From Fulvia fulva (lineage: Eukaryota; Ascomycota; Dothideomycetes; Mycosphaerellales; Mycosphaerellaceae): a DNA stretch of 64,000 nucleotides. The stretch covers positions 2,294,001 to 2,358,000 of the forward strand of contig NC_063016.1 of NCBI RefSeq assembly GCF_020509005.1, given 5' to 3'. This document shows, one piece after another, positions 1 to 9,959 of the stretch. The notes under the pieces are model-generated. The model saw only the letters and a program-made list of their open reading frames with translations, was not told the origin of the DNA and ran no database searches. Position numbers and translations under genes: made by a program. The stretch's first letter is position 1. Each line of letters begins with the position of its first letter.

Positions 1-2010
1 GGTTAAGGCCGTAATAGGACAGCTTAAGGGAAGAAAGGCCCTAGGGCCCGATAAAATCCTAAACCTCCTACTAAAGGAATATAAAGAGGAAGTCGCCCCG
101 AGCCTAGCTAAGCTCTTTACTACTTGTCTACGGAAAGGCTACTATCCGAAGCCGTATAGAGACTCCCTAACAGTAGTTATCCGGAAGCTATAGAAGGAAG
201 ACTATAATAGGCTTAAGTTATATAGACCGATTACGCTCCTAAATATAGTAGGGAAGATCCTAGAGAAGGTAGTAGCCTAGAGACTTATAAAACTAGTCGA
301 GGAGAACAACATCCTCCCGGAGATATAGATAGGAGGGAGAAGTAACCGCTTAACCCTTACGGTAATAGAACTAATAACCGAATAGATCTAAACCCTCTAG
401 TACTATAGACGGAATAGAATAGTATCGCTACTCTCCCTAGATATCTCCTAAGTATTCGATAACGTCTCCTACGAAAGACTACTCTATATACTCCGATAGA
501 AGAGAGTCCCCGTATAGGCCACGAAATTTATATACTCCTTCCTTAAAGAGTGGACTACGAGAATAGTCCTCGGGAGGTATAAATCCGATAGGGTATACGT
601 AGAGACCGGAATCCTATAAGGATCTACGCTATCCCTAATCCTGTTCCTAATCTTTATAGCCGACCTCATCCCCTTACTTACGTCCCCTTAGACTTCGGCG
701 TTAGGCTTCGTAGACGACATAAATATCCTAGCCTAGTCCGCGATAACGGAGGAAAACTATAGACTACTTACGGAGAGACATAGAGTATACGAGGACTAGG
801 CTAGACGCTACGGCGTCCGTTTTGCCCTAGAGAAATACTAGCTGATCCACTTTAGTAAAGCGAGGACCTACTATAATATATAGGTAACTATAATAATCTA
901 GGGATACGAGACGAAGCCCTCCCCCGAACTCCGAGTACTAGGAATCTAGCTAGACCCGAAGCTAAGCTAGAACCTATAGATTAAGAAGGTCTAGAATAGA
1001 GCACAAGTAAACGAGGCATTAATAACACGTCTTACTAAGTCAACGTAGGGGGCGACCTTCGACAAAGTAAGAATAATATATAAAGTAATCGTTCGACTAG
1101 CGATACTTTACGGGGTATAAATCTAGGGTACGGGGGGAGTCGATAAGCTAGTACCGCGACGGATCGAATAGCCTCTTAATCGAACCTAAGTAGGCAACTT
1201 AAGAAGAATTCTCGGAGCGTATAAGACTACACCGACGAGAGTAGCCGAGATAGAGACCGGGACACTACTTATCCGTTACTATATCTAAGGGATAAGGATC
1301 TAATATACGGCGAAGACGATAGGGTACCTAGTATAGCAAACTATCTACGATAAGACAGCACGAATCGTACAGAGATATAGCCGGCTATATATAGGACCGT
1401 ACGGAAGGAGGAGTTAGAAGCGGGACGACTTACGGGTATTTAGGAAAGTATAAGGAACGCCGGAGTAGCTAGCGAGAGAGGAGGAGGAACGAAGAACCCG
1501 GGAAAAGAAGGGGAGTAAGGGAAAGTCCTAGAGCCTCGTAGAGTAGGTAGCCGTCTACCTATAGGAATAGGAATAGAATAGTAACCCGCTAGCGAGAATA
1601 GGCCCCCTAGCCCTACGAACCTTCTAGAGACATAACTACCTCCTATACCGCGACCTTATAAGGGTAGAAGTAAGCGTAATAATCTAAATCCGGTCCGAAT
1701 ATATCGGGCTTAGGGCTTACTTATATAGGAGGAACGTCCTAGACATAGATGACCTAGCGTACGAGTATAGCTACCCGTCGTAGAACCCGGAATATATAGT
1801 CGTACGGTGCCTATAGTAGGTAGAAGGGCGGAGTATATAGAGAGCGAGAGTAGCTAGACGCGACTACTAGTCGATCGTTATAAATAAGAGCGACGTATAG
1901 AGGATAGTACGTTAGGTCCTAAGATAAGGATATCTTACCTATTTTAAACTAGCTAACGAGACGGAGGAGTAGATAGAGAAGAGGAGGGAGACTAAGGGGA
2001 TGTAGACAAG
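1..2010 (+). pseudogene. Tad-like LINE ORF2 remnant: reverse transcriptase and C-terminal Cys/His region
   Basis: Conceptual translation shows reverse transcriptase blocks in order. There is a GPDKI-type block near 45-60, a YRPITLLN block near 215-245, and the catalytic box FVDD at 707-718, encoded with GAC GAC. The LIHFSKA block near 840-865 is typical of Tad elements, followed by the RVLGI*LDPKLS segment near 925-975. Near 1640-1810 comes the C-terminal region IRSEYIGLRAYL...NPEY, the counterpart of the HIGLRAYL...PEH Cys/His segment of Tad proteins; here several Cys/His positions are replaced by Ser or Tyr. More than twenty in-frame TAG/TAA codons fall at Trp or Gln positions. The enzyme would copy LINE RNA at a nicked target. 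No functional product is possible. Confidence 0.85.
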
Positions 2011-2190
2011 GTAGTCATTAGGGCAGGCCTATAACACTAGTATACCCTCTATAAGGAAAGCAGGAAGGTAAACAATAAACAATAGTAGTATAGGAGAGGA
2101 GAGGGGTTTCCACCGCGAGCGGTTTCCCCTTCGAAAGATAGAAGTACGTAGAACAGCTATATAGGCTAGGAGGCACTATAATAGCTTAAT
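1..2190 (+). mobile_element. Tad-like non-LTR retrotransposon T1, 3' part (5' end outside window)
   Basis: This is the downstream part of a LINE of the fungal Tad type, read left to right. It enters the window inside the reverse transcriptase domain and runs to a 3' UTR at about 2085-2190. That UTR (GTTTCC...GGTTTCCCC, then CTATATAGGC...GGCACTATAATAGCTTAATGAATA) resembles the reverse complement of the 3' end of LINE D near 41955-42050, so the two are probably one family. The sequence is heavily RIP-mutated: almost no CpA or TpG, many TAG stops, CpG kept. No poly-A is seen; the end runs into an AT-only stretch near 2200-2220. The element is inactive. Confidence in the class is high; the exact 3' boundary is approximate. 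Confidence 0.85.
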
Positions 2191-2399
2191 GAATAATATA
2201 TATATATTTAATATACTACGTTAAGTAACATCTATAGTAAGCTTCTCTAACTAGCGCTTAACTTTAAGCTACGTTTACTATATAGTCTAATCTAATAGCG
2301 TAATCTATTATCTAGTCTATTATCCGCTAGTATACTATACTTCGTAGTATACGCGCCTATTAGAAGGGTATACTTTATTAGCTTAAGGCTTTCTACTAT

Positions 2400-3480
2400 A
2401 CGCTAGGTATACTATTACTCTTCTTAACATTCTCCGCGGCTAATTTATACTAGGACTCTCTAATACAATACTACCCGAACTACTAGGAGTAGTTAAATAG
2501 TACTCTAGCGGACAAAGCGCGTATCGCCCGTAGTAATCTACGCGACCTTCCCTATATCGTAGATTACTATATTATACGCCGCTTCGAGATCTTCTTCGAG
2601 GCCTATATTAAGCCAAAATTTAATATTATCGACTATTAGTTTCGCGTTAAGTAGTAGGGGCGAGGCAGTGTATATATCTACGGCTTTATTTAGACTAATA
2701 GCCTTCTAGTATTCGATATAGAAGATCTAGCTAACTATAAGCAATTTGTATAGTTATAGGCTTAATACGTTTAAGCTATTAATCCTAAGCCCGGACGTAC
2801 TTTAGTACTAGCTACTAAGAGCACTACTTTAGCTATAAATAGATTAAGCCTAGAGAATACCTAAGCTAACTTTTTAAATATTCTTAACCGGATATAGCGA
2901 TACGTAGAGTATACTATATTATACTGTCTTAAGCGAAAGACAAGTAGCCCTAACGGGCCTCGTAAGTACCGGTTTAGATATCCTAAGCCGGAGTATAAGG
3001 AGGCGGTTATATCGAGGAACCGTAATAGTAAGTACTAGATATTCGAGCCGCGTAATAAATTCGAGACCGTCGACCCTAATACCGATAATAATGACTTACT
3101 CAGCACTTTACCTTCTTAAGATCCGCGTATAAATAACTATAACCGCGGTATAACGTTTACTTAGATAGGAAATACGGACATTAGTCCCTATACGGACATT
3201 TACGCTATTATAGTCTACCTCGCGAAGTACGCTACAAAGTACGAGGTTCCTACGTAATTATATAAGGATATAATAAAGGAGCTAATATACTCTTTAAAAG
3301 ACGATCTATAAGTAACGCTACTATCTGTTATTAAGCGAGCTATAAATAAGTTTATCGGAGAGCGAGACTTCTTATAGTAGGAGGTATACTATATCTTACT
3401 ATCGGAGCCGTTAGTTATTAACTCGCGAACTATTATCACCCTTGTTAAATAGGTACGGGTAGATAGTAGCGGAGTAGAGT
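2400..3480 (+). pseudogene. Helitron Rep (HUH-type nuclease) domain, RIP-inactivated
   Basis: The frame from about 2430 reads as the fungal Helitron N-terminal block: a TFSAANLY segment, RFEIFFEAYIKPKFN at about 2580-2625, then DY*FRVK**GRGS. The HUH metal-binding motif should follow, but both histidines read as tyrosine (Tyr codons at 2673-2675 and 2679-2681), as expected from CA-to-TA change at CAT/CAC. Further on are the segment IGNTDISPYTDIYAI near 3170-3205 and the nucleophile motif YLAKYATK, with tyrosines at 3216-3218 and 3228-3230, still intact. IKRAINKFIGERDFL near 3335-3375 matches the conserved end of the domain. In an active element this enzyme nicks and joins single strands for rolling-circle transposition. 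Stops replace Trp and Gln throughout. Confidence 0.85.
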
Positions 3481-4773
3481 AAGAGATTAATCTTTAACTA
3501 ACTAATAGCACGAGTATATAGCAAGTTATTAGGAACTAATGTGTTAATTGTGTTGGATGTCTATCTAAGCTAAAGGGGAGAGAAGGTATCTCCCTATAAG
3601 CTAAGTCATCGTAGATGCCTTAGGCTACTAGATCACTTCCTAATTGTTGACTCCCTTTAAGATACTATATCTTAATAACCCTTAACTATCGTCCTCTAGA
3701 AGAATAGAGCTCGCTTATTAATATTAGCGATAGTACTTAAGAGACTATTAAGAGGGATAAGTCATAGCTTAAGAAGTATATATCTCGGTGTAATAATACT
3801 TAGGATTACCTAAAGGACGAGACTATATTGATACTATTAATACGCTATAACCTAGACAATATAAGAGAGATTAAACCACTCCTTAAAGATATACTAGATC
3901 TTATTATTAACTTTTGCCTTACTACCGCTAATACGATCCGGAGTAAGTAGAGCAATATACGTAAGTATACCTAGCCTAATATAATCCGTTTATAATATAT
4001 CCCTCGCTACTGTGTTCGGTTTAAAGATTAGCTAGACGATCTACCTCCCTTTACTAACTTTATTAGCGCTCTTAAATAGTATAAGACCAATTATAGTTAT
4101 CTATTCGACTACTACGATCCCCTTCTAGTTACTAATACTACCCTAGCGTACGAAGAGGAAGATAAGCCTAAAGAACGCGATAAGGTTTATTAGAATAATC
4201 TTGTAAAGGAGCTTCTAAACATTCTTCGTAGTGTACGTACCGAAGATACTAACGATTTAGGAGTACGCGATATCGACAAGTCTTATAACTAGACTAAACA
4301 CGTTAGTAAATATACTAGCTTAGACATCTATACCCTTAGTCAAGATTAGTAGGCTAATAAGATTACAAAATACCCTATAGAGCTCGCTATTTAGACACAA
4401 TCGTAAGCTTAATACGACAAGCTAAATTACGAGCAAAAGATACTATATAAAGTAGGCCTCGGCTACTACTAGAAGATTCGTTAGAATAAGAAGCCTATAC
4501 CTTTACGGATTAACGTCGATAGCCGTACTAGTATAGATAAGCCTTATGTTATTCGTATAATCTCGGCGTACTTCTAGCGTAAAGCTAAGTAGGCTAGCTA
4601 CCCTAACCTAGGGTTAGTTATCTTAAGATATGCCCCTATAGGTGTCGTAGCTTTTAGTATCAATAGCTAGACTATATACCGCCTATTTAAGATTCCTATT
4701 TAGGGCGCGTTTACTAGACTATCTAAAGCAAAGTTAGTAGAGCTAGCAAAGTTCTTCGAGTATATTTAGTATA
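3481..4773 (+). pseudogene. Helitron linker and helicase N-terminal part
   Basis: This continues the RepHel frame. A GVRDIDKSYN*TKHV segment near 4260-4305 and TSLDIYTLSQD lie just before the helicase. The Walker A region near 4510-4560 reads VDSRTSIDKPYVIRIIS, where an active copy would have the glycine-rich P-loop. The lysine is still readable but the glycines have become Ser or Asp, mostly through TpG-to-TpA changes. LRYAPIGVVAFSINS near 4625-4670 is the following PIF1-type motif (APTGVAAF-like). The segment ends in FFEYI*Y at the TA target of the Fot1-like insert, after which the same frame resumes at 5911. About 3540-3900 translates poorly: it has many stops and no motif I can name. Confidence 0.8.
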
Positions 4774-4839
4774 ACGTACTTTACTACCGAGCGGGCTATA
4801 CTACCGAGCGGGCTACTTTTACTAAGAACTATACTACTT
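4774..4839 (+). repeat. left terminal inverted repeat of Fot1-like copy 1
   Basis: It begins ACGTACTTTA and then carries CTACCGAGCGGGC twice in direct orientation, spaced by TATA. Next comes a CTTTTACTAAGAACTATAC segment. The right end repeats this in inverted orientation. The doubled 13-mer inside each terminus looks like a pair of transposase-binding sites (inference). Confidence 0.85.
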
Positions 4840-4859
4840 CTACTCTAATTACGACGGTA

Positions 4860-5835
4860 TCTTAACACGACGACATTCTATAGAATCGTTACTAGGAGGA
4901 CAATTCCTCTTTAGATTCTTCGCTATCTAGCGAGTCTACTTAATAGGTACGTACGTTATGCCCCGACTCGCTATATCGCTTATAGCGTCGTAGCCTTAGT
5001 ACTAGCCGAACACTATCTAGCAACTCTCTACTTACTTACTTCCTACCTCCTAGTATCCTCTAGAGGTATTAATTACGACGCCTTATCAAAGGTTAGAGAC
5101 CCTCTAGACTAAATGTACTTACGCTTTTGTGCTTTCCGCTATATAAGGGCCTCGTTAGACTTACGTAGCTTACTAATCTCGCTTCGTATAAGAGCTATCT
5201 AATACGCTATCTCTCTACTCCCTCTCTATTGCCCTATTAAACGACCTTCCTCTTTCTACTACGCCTTTCTGAACCCGTAACGACGCTCTAAGACGTATTA
5301 ACACCTATTATAAACCCTGTCTCGTCGAAGTTATAGGTGTCCTAGTTAAGGATGCTATACTTCTCCTTTATATTACGTATAAGTAAGAACTACTTCTCGA
5401 TAACGTCTAGATCTTCTATTAGGGCTCGCTAACGATCGTATCTACGTGTTATACGAACCTTTAGCTCACGATACCGCCTAATAAACCTGTCTGTCTAATT
5501 AAGACTAGCGGGCTTAAGACCCTTCTCTTATAGTAATAAATCAGCCATTGCTCGTATACTAGCCTTTAATAGCGGGAAACCTCTAAGATCTAGCTCGAGT
5601 ATATACTTAAGTATCACCCTCTCTTCTAGCTCTATAAGCTTCTTTGAATTAGGCTCGTAGTCACACCGAGGAGGTCGTCTATTTAATCGATACCCTAGTA
5701 TAGTTCGAGACGCGTCGTATACCTTTATAGCAAGTCGATTCGTAATTATCGCGTCGCGTTTTGTGGCCTAGACAGCTAAGATCAGTTTGGCCTCGTTTAA
5801 AGACAATATACGCTATAATAGTAGTTGTATAGCTA
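4860..5835 (-). pseudogene. Fot1/pogo-like transposase, catalytic core deleted
   Basis: Read right to left. A helix-turn-helix region (…AIKRDATITNRLAIKVYD…, then YRLNRRP) is followed by the CENP-B/Tc5-type DNA-binding part (LELDLRGFPLLKASIRVMADLLL, then a D/N-rich RRYRELK segment). The start of the DDE domain reads YNFDET at about 5319-5339, with the first acidic residues still GAC GAG. After TGSERRSRKRKVV**GNRE near 5220-5260 the sequence jumps straight to the C-terminal tail (IQSEISKLRKSNEAL, about 5140-5210). The segment carrying the other two catalytic acids is therefore missing. TAG stops occur at Gln and Trp positions. Confidence 0.85.
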
Positions 5836-5844
5836 TATCTATAG

Positions 5845-5910
5845 AAGTGGTATAGTTCTAAGCAAAAGTGGCCCGCTCGGTAGTATAGCCCGCTCGGTAG
5901 TAAAGCACGT
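5845..5910 (-). repeat. right terminal inverted repeat of Fot1-like copy 1
   Basis: On the minus strand it starts ACGTGCTTTACTACCGAGCG and contains the CTACCGAGCGGGC 13-mer twice, then CACTTTTGCTTAGAAC. It mirrors the left repeat, with differences of CA/TG-to-TA type (for example ACGTGC here, ACGTAC at the left). Confidence 0.85.
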
Positions 5911-5912
5911 TA

Positions 5913-6564
5913 TCGTAGTTAATAAGAAGTCTATACTTAGCGTAAAGATGCTTAGTTATATCGACAAACGCTTAAAGGAGATCAAAGCCCGTATATTACT
6001 ACTATTTAGTAGCTTAGTAGTCCTTCTGTTTAGAGACTTTTAGTAACTACTACCGGTTAATAAGAGAGTACTATTTAGTAGTAAGGTATTAATATAGGCT
6101 AAAGTAGACGGGCGGAATATATATCGATTGTTTGATTATTCTCTAGAGTTAAAACAGCTTGTTCGATAGTAAGGCGACGTTAATTTCTTATAGATACTAG
6201 AAGATCTATAACATTACGCTATAACTAATAATTAGTAGAAGAGACTACTTATACGTAATCGGTACTATAAGGATATACTACGGTTATACCCTAGTATATT
6301 TAATAACGCTACCCGGGTGTATAGACGTAAGGACGAAGTCAAGCTCTATAACTATATTAGAATACGAGAGTCTAGTAAAGCGATTATGCTATTATAGGTA
6401 GACTGTACCGGGTCTAGCGCAAAGGACGCGATATTCGAGCAAGGTAGCGATCTTTATATAGCCGTACCTATCTTACTCGGCTGTCGTATTATGTTAGTAA
6501 CCAATATATAGGTCGAGCGTAGACTTGTAAATAGAGCTACTAGCTACTTAGACGACGTAGTATA
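5913..6564 (+). pseudogene. Helitron helicase, middle part
   Basis: The frame resumes after the Fot1-like insert as IVVNKKSILSVKMLSYIDKR, where PIF1/Helitron helicases carry Walker B (a DE pair, here NK by G-to-A change). It continues with LLFRDF*QLLPVNKRVLFSS near 6020-6090; the GDxxQLPPV motif of this family appears as RDF*QLLPV. GCRIMLVTNI*VERRLVNRA near 6480-6540 matches the next conserved helicase block. The segment stops at the GTATA target of Copia-1 and resumes at 13380. Confidence 0.85.
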
Positions 6565-6771
6565 TATCACGTTAGAAGTGTAGGAAGTTATTGTACGGGC
6601 TTATATAGGGTGTTTCAAAAGCAGGTTGTGTATTACATATGTCTATCTAGAATGGACAAGTGTTGCTCTTGAAGAGGCTGTAGGTGACTAATCAGTCACC
6701 TGATTCTTAGCGTACGTGGCCTCAAGTTTTGATGATAGGATGTTGCCTATGTGCACGCTCGGATCGCGACA
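6565..6771 (-). repeat. 3' LTR of Copia-1
   Basis: 207 bp, matching 13168-13374. On the plus strand it begins TATCACGTTAGAAG and ends CTCGGATCGCGACA. Differences from the other LTR are all transitions, nearly all with the mutated state in this copy (for example CTTATATAG here, CTCATGTAG there). Confidence 0.92.
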
Positions 6772-6786
6772 CACCCCCTTAGCTCG
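6772..6786 (-). other. polypurine tract of Copia-1
   Basis: On the minus strand the bases next to the 3' LTR read AAGGGGGTG, a purine run in the place where plus-strand priming occurs in LTR elements. The matching position of Copia-2 (25563 onward) reads AAGGGGCTA. Confidence 0.6.
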
Positions 6787-7480
6787 TGCGCTAGAGTGAA
6801 TGAGCTGATTCCTATATAATCGCGTGCACCCTGTCATAACTACCCCCCCTACCTATAGCAGTGACGTTAGGCCCTCGGTGTTGCTACTGCTATAGTGAGG
6901 GTAAGTCAGCTGTTTTAAGTGAAGTGAGCTAAGGTGAGTAAGGTGAGCTTTGTACCCCTTCCCTTATTCCTCACTTTCACTACTGCCATTGTTACCTATA
7001 TAATAAAGCATAGAATGTATGACTATTGCCGGTGAGATGGCTTAGGTGATAGTCCCGTTGCACGGACTTTCACTTAAGTATATAATCATCTCACCTACCG
7101 GCAAACATCAGAGGTCCTGAGTTCAATCCAGGGGTAGCCTTAGTCCTATCGTATACTTAAACATATATTGTCGTCCGCTCAACTTATTGAATTGTCCGAT
7201 AATTACTCTATACCAAGTTATTTCGCTCCGGCGAATAGTAAGAGAGCTCGCTCTGCCCCTAGGGAGTATGAGATACTAGTCAGTAGCGCAATGTACTGGG
7301 CTGTCTACGACAGAGCTTGTACTATATAAGGTGTAATAGGGCTCTAATAGGTAACACCGGAGCAACGGTATCGGAAAGTTAAAAAGGCACCTTCGGGGTG
7401 CCTTACTTTCTATACTTTTAAAGGTCATCACCTTAGGGTAGTGACACCTTTTTGTTTTAGGCAAGTGTGTGCTATGTGTA
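6781..7480. other. structured non-coding region of Copia-1 with tRNA-like T-arm and hairpins
   Basis: This lies between RNase H and the 3' LTR, has no ORF on the element strand, and is also present in Copia-2 (about 25563-26270). Seen on the plus strand: a long inverted repeat TTGCCGGT-GAGATG / CATCTC-ACC-TACCGGCAA (about 7026-7107); an A-box-like TGGCTTAGGTGATAG; a T-arm-like CCTGAGTTCAATCCAGG near 7117; a perfect hairpin AAGGCACC-TTCGG-GGTGCCTT near 7384; and a second stem-loop (AGGTCATCACC / GGGTAGTGACACCT) running into TTTTT near 7455. A 9-bp direct repeat of the AAGGTGAGT type sits near 6930. This could be an embedded tRNA-derived SINE, or a structured untranslated region of the element. 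Confidence 0.45.
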
Positions 7481-7611
7481 AGGTGCGAAAGCAGCGGATA
7501 ATGTAGTAATAAGGTGGTAGTGTTGTTACTAGTAGTAAGTTAGAGGCGTTTCTCGCTTTCTAATTAGACGCGCTGCTTTTGTCGCGCGCGTGCGCTACTA
7601 CTAGTAATAGG

Positions 7612-7660
7612 GGTGTTTCTCGCCCTTGCGCTATTAGCTAATAGGAGTCCGAGAAACACC
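7612..7660. repeat. stem-loop with nested palindrome in Copia-1
   Basis: Perfect 11-bp arms GGTGTTTCTCG (7612-7622) and CGAGAAACACC (7650-7660). The loop contains the 12-bp palindrome TATTAGCTAATA. In Copia-2 the right arm has become TAAAAAACACC, so pairing is lost there. Confidence 0.7.
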
Positions 7661-7789
7661 TGTTAATGATGGTGCTAGGGCCGTACCGGTGAATAGTAGA
7701 TGCTTTGCCCTAGCTTCGTTGTCGTCTATAGCATTAGTAGCTACTAGTGGCCGTGTTTTGCGCCTACTAGCGCTTCTAGAGAGGTGTCC

Positions 7790-9560
7790 GTAAAGATGAA
7801 GCCGTTCGGTGTTCGTTTCGAGATGAGGTAAGGCCGCTACTACGGGCTTCTTAGGCGTCTATTAGCCCGTTACCTCCTAATACGGCTGTAGAGGGCACTA
7901 AGGTACGTAGGTCTACGCCTTCCTTAGCTATATTGAGCAGCTTGACGAAGTGCTTATGCTTCTGTAGTAGAAGCAGCTTAGTTAGCCCGTCTATAGGCAT
8001 GTCGTTAGTGCTAAGATACTTGATCTTAATGTCTCCGCGCTAGTCTCGCTATCGGAGCTAGTAGTAGTAGATGTTAACGTGGCGTAGCTTCGTATCAAGC
8101 TTTTGCCCTTATTAGTTAACAAGGCGGATAGTCTGCGTGTTATCGTAGTACAAGTGGGTACGCTGATTAAACTGAAGGTGTATCTTAGCGAAGACTCGTT
8201 CCTACTATATAAGCTCTAAGGCGGCTTACGAAAGCCCGAGTAGCTTAGCCTCTATTAAGGACTTAGTGATAGTGATTTGTTTAGATGCCTTATAATCTAC
8301 TAGTCTACCGAACAGCATAAAGACCTAGCCATTTGAGCTGGTCCTGTCATTATTCATACCGTAGGACGCGTCCGATGCTCTAAAGAACTCGTGGTTACTA
8401 CCGAGGTGCTCTAGTTAGCTATAAAGGCCAGTGATATGTTTGCTAGCGCTATATATAAGGCAGAGGTTCTTGGTCTCTAGGAGATAGCGCAAGTACTAAT
8501 CTGTAAGCTTAAGGTGTGTCTCAGTTAGCTTGGTTAGATACTACGATAGTATAGATAAGGAAAAGGCGATGTTAGGCCGCGTATGTATAGCGGCGAAGTT
8601 TAGGGATCCTATACGTTATTAGTACGTAAGGATAGCGATAGAGGTGGGTTAATAACCCTCTAGAACGGTCCAATTAAGGTGTTAATCTACTAGTACTGTC
8701 GTTTTGCGTATATTCGTAGATATACTAAATTTGGCGGCTAGCTTCTTAATATAGTCTTCTTAAGAGAGCTATAGTAAGCGCTTGTTTCTGTCGCGCGTAA
8801 CCTTGATTCCTAGGAACTAGGAGAGATCACCGAGCTCGTATATCTCGTACTTAGCAAGCAGCCGCTACTTAATGTTAGTAGTATAGGCCTTGTGCTTACG
8901 GTAGTAGAGCATAACTAGGTCGTCAACGTAAAAGAAGAACATAACCTTGTTGTTATAGTAGATGTATTCGGAGTCCGACAGGGGTACTAGTCTAAGGGAG
9001 GCCAGCGTCTCGGTTAGGGAGTTGTACTACAATAAAGGGGACTCCTTTAGACCGTAGAGGGCCTTGACTAGCTTAAGGGCGTGTCTATAGGATGGCCTAT
9101 TGATTCTAGGAGGTGGTTATAGATACATAGTGTATAGTAGGTCCGAGTTTAGGAAGGCGTCGATAATATCGAATTGTTCGGCTTCTAGGTCAAAGCTCGC
9201 GGCTATAGTATAGTAGAGGCGGAACATACTTACTAGTAGTATGGCGGCGTATATGTCCAAGTGTGTTCCTTGTAAATCGCCTCTTACGTATAGCCTAGCC
9301 TTGAAGCTCTTTAGTATGCCGTGCTCGTCTAGTTTGTATTTATATACCTACTTAAGCGGTAGTAGTAGCTAAAGTCCCTCCTCTTACTAAGCATCCTAAT
9401 CCTTCTCTTCCTTTATTACCTATCTAAATGTGCCTGTTGCTAGGGCTTTAGTAAACTCCTTAGCTATAGCTTTGATCTACTGTTAGGAGAAGCGGTGTTT
9501 TATAGCGGCTCGGTAGTTAGAAGATTCGGGCGGAAGGTCATCGCGGTATATAGAGGTAGT
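7790..9560 (-). pseudogene. Copia-1 reverse transcriptase and RNase H
   Basis: Minus-strand translation shows FFFYVDDLVMLYYRKHK, with the catalytic YVDD at 8919-8930 intact, then the segment LGDLS*FLGIKV near 8800-8850. The RNase H follows: YYDNTQTIRLVN near 8105-8165, KLRHVNIYYY near 8060-8095, and STNDMPIDGLTKLLLLQKH near 7960-8015, the classic Copia C-terminus (LADGLTK-like). Upstream, near 9200-9560, is the start of the RT_2-type domain. In-frame TAG stops replace Trp/Gln at scattered sites but long open runs remain, in keeping with light RIP. The product would copy element RNA inside virus-like particles. Confidence 0.88.
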
Positions 9561-9959
9561 GGTATTGACACGCCTTAGAGGGCTGTTGCCTCTTCGTGTA
9601 GGGCTTCGATCGCTCTTATCGCGATAGGCGCGTGTTCTAGGTCGTATACCGGACATCTAGCCGATGATTATATTAGCGACTATGATCTAGTATAGTATAT
9701 AGTAGAAGTAGGCCGTTCGTAGGCGCTTTCTATTCTCTATAACTACATAGTTAGACTCCTCTAGTATGTAGAGCTCTAGCTCTAGGGGGAAGAGTAGTGT
9801 GTTAGACGCGTTATGTATTAACGCGTCTTCTAGTAGTGTAAATGTGAATAGATATAGCTCGCGATTAGGGTCCGTGTTGCCTATGATCTCCTTACGGTCT
9901 TCTACGGTAAGGGCATCTATTATCTGCTACTATAGGGTGTCGTAGTAGTCAGTAGTGTT

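Larger units (their letters stand above)
4774..5910 (-). mobile_element. Fot1/pogo-like DNA transposon, copy 1, internally deleted
   Basis: A 1137-bp element bounded by inverted repeats of about 66 bp and flanked by TA (4772-4773 and 5911-5912). It sits in the Helitron helicase; removing it with one TA restores the frame (…EYI*Y-IVVNKKS…). The interior reads as a Fot1/Pot2-type transposase on the minus strand but lacks the middle of the catalytic domain. The same deletion is present in copy 2 (23346-24480), so this is a non-autonomous derivative that was amplified. It is RIP-mutated, but its inverted repeats are well preserved. Confidence 0.9.

Noticed and set aside
484..669. ORF on the minus strand over the T1 reverse transcriptase
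   Set aside because: Antisense shadow of the + strand LINE ORF2.
7020..7140. A functional tRNA gene
   Set aside because: A T-arm-like and an A-box-like sequence are present, but no matching acceptor stem or anticodon arm could be folded; treated as tRNA-like only.
7276..7464. 62-codon minus-strand ORF in the Copia-1 3' region
   Set aside because: Lies over the hairpins, is not open in Copia-2 and has no motif.
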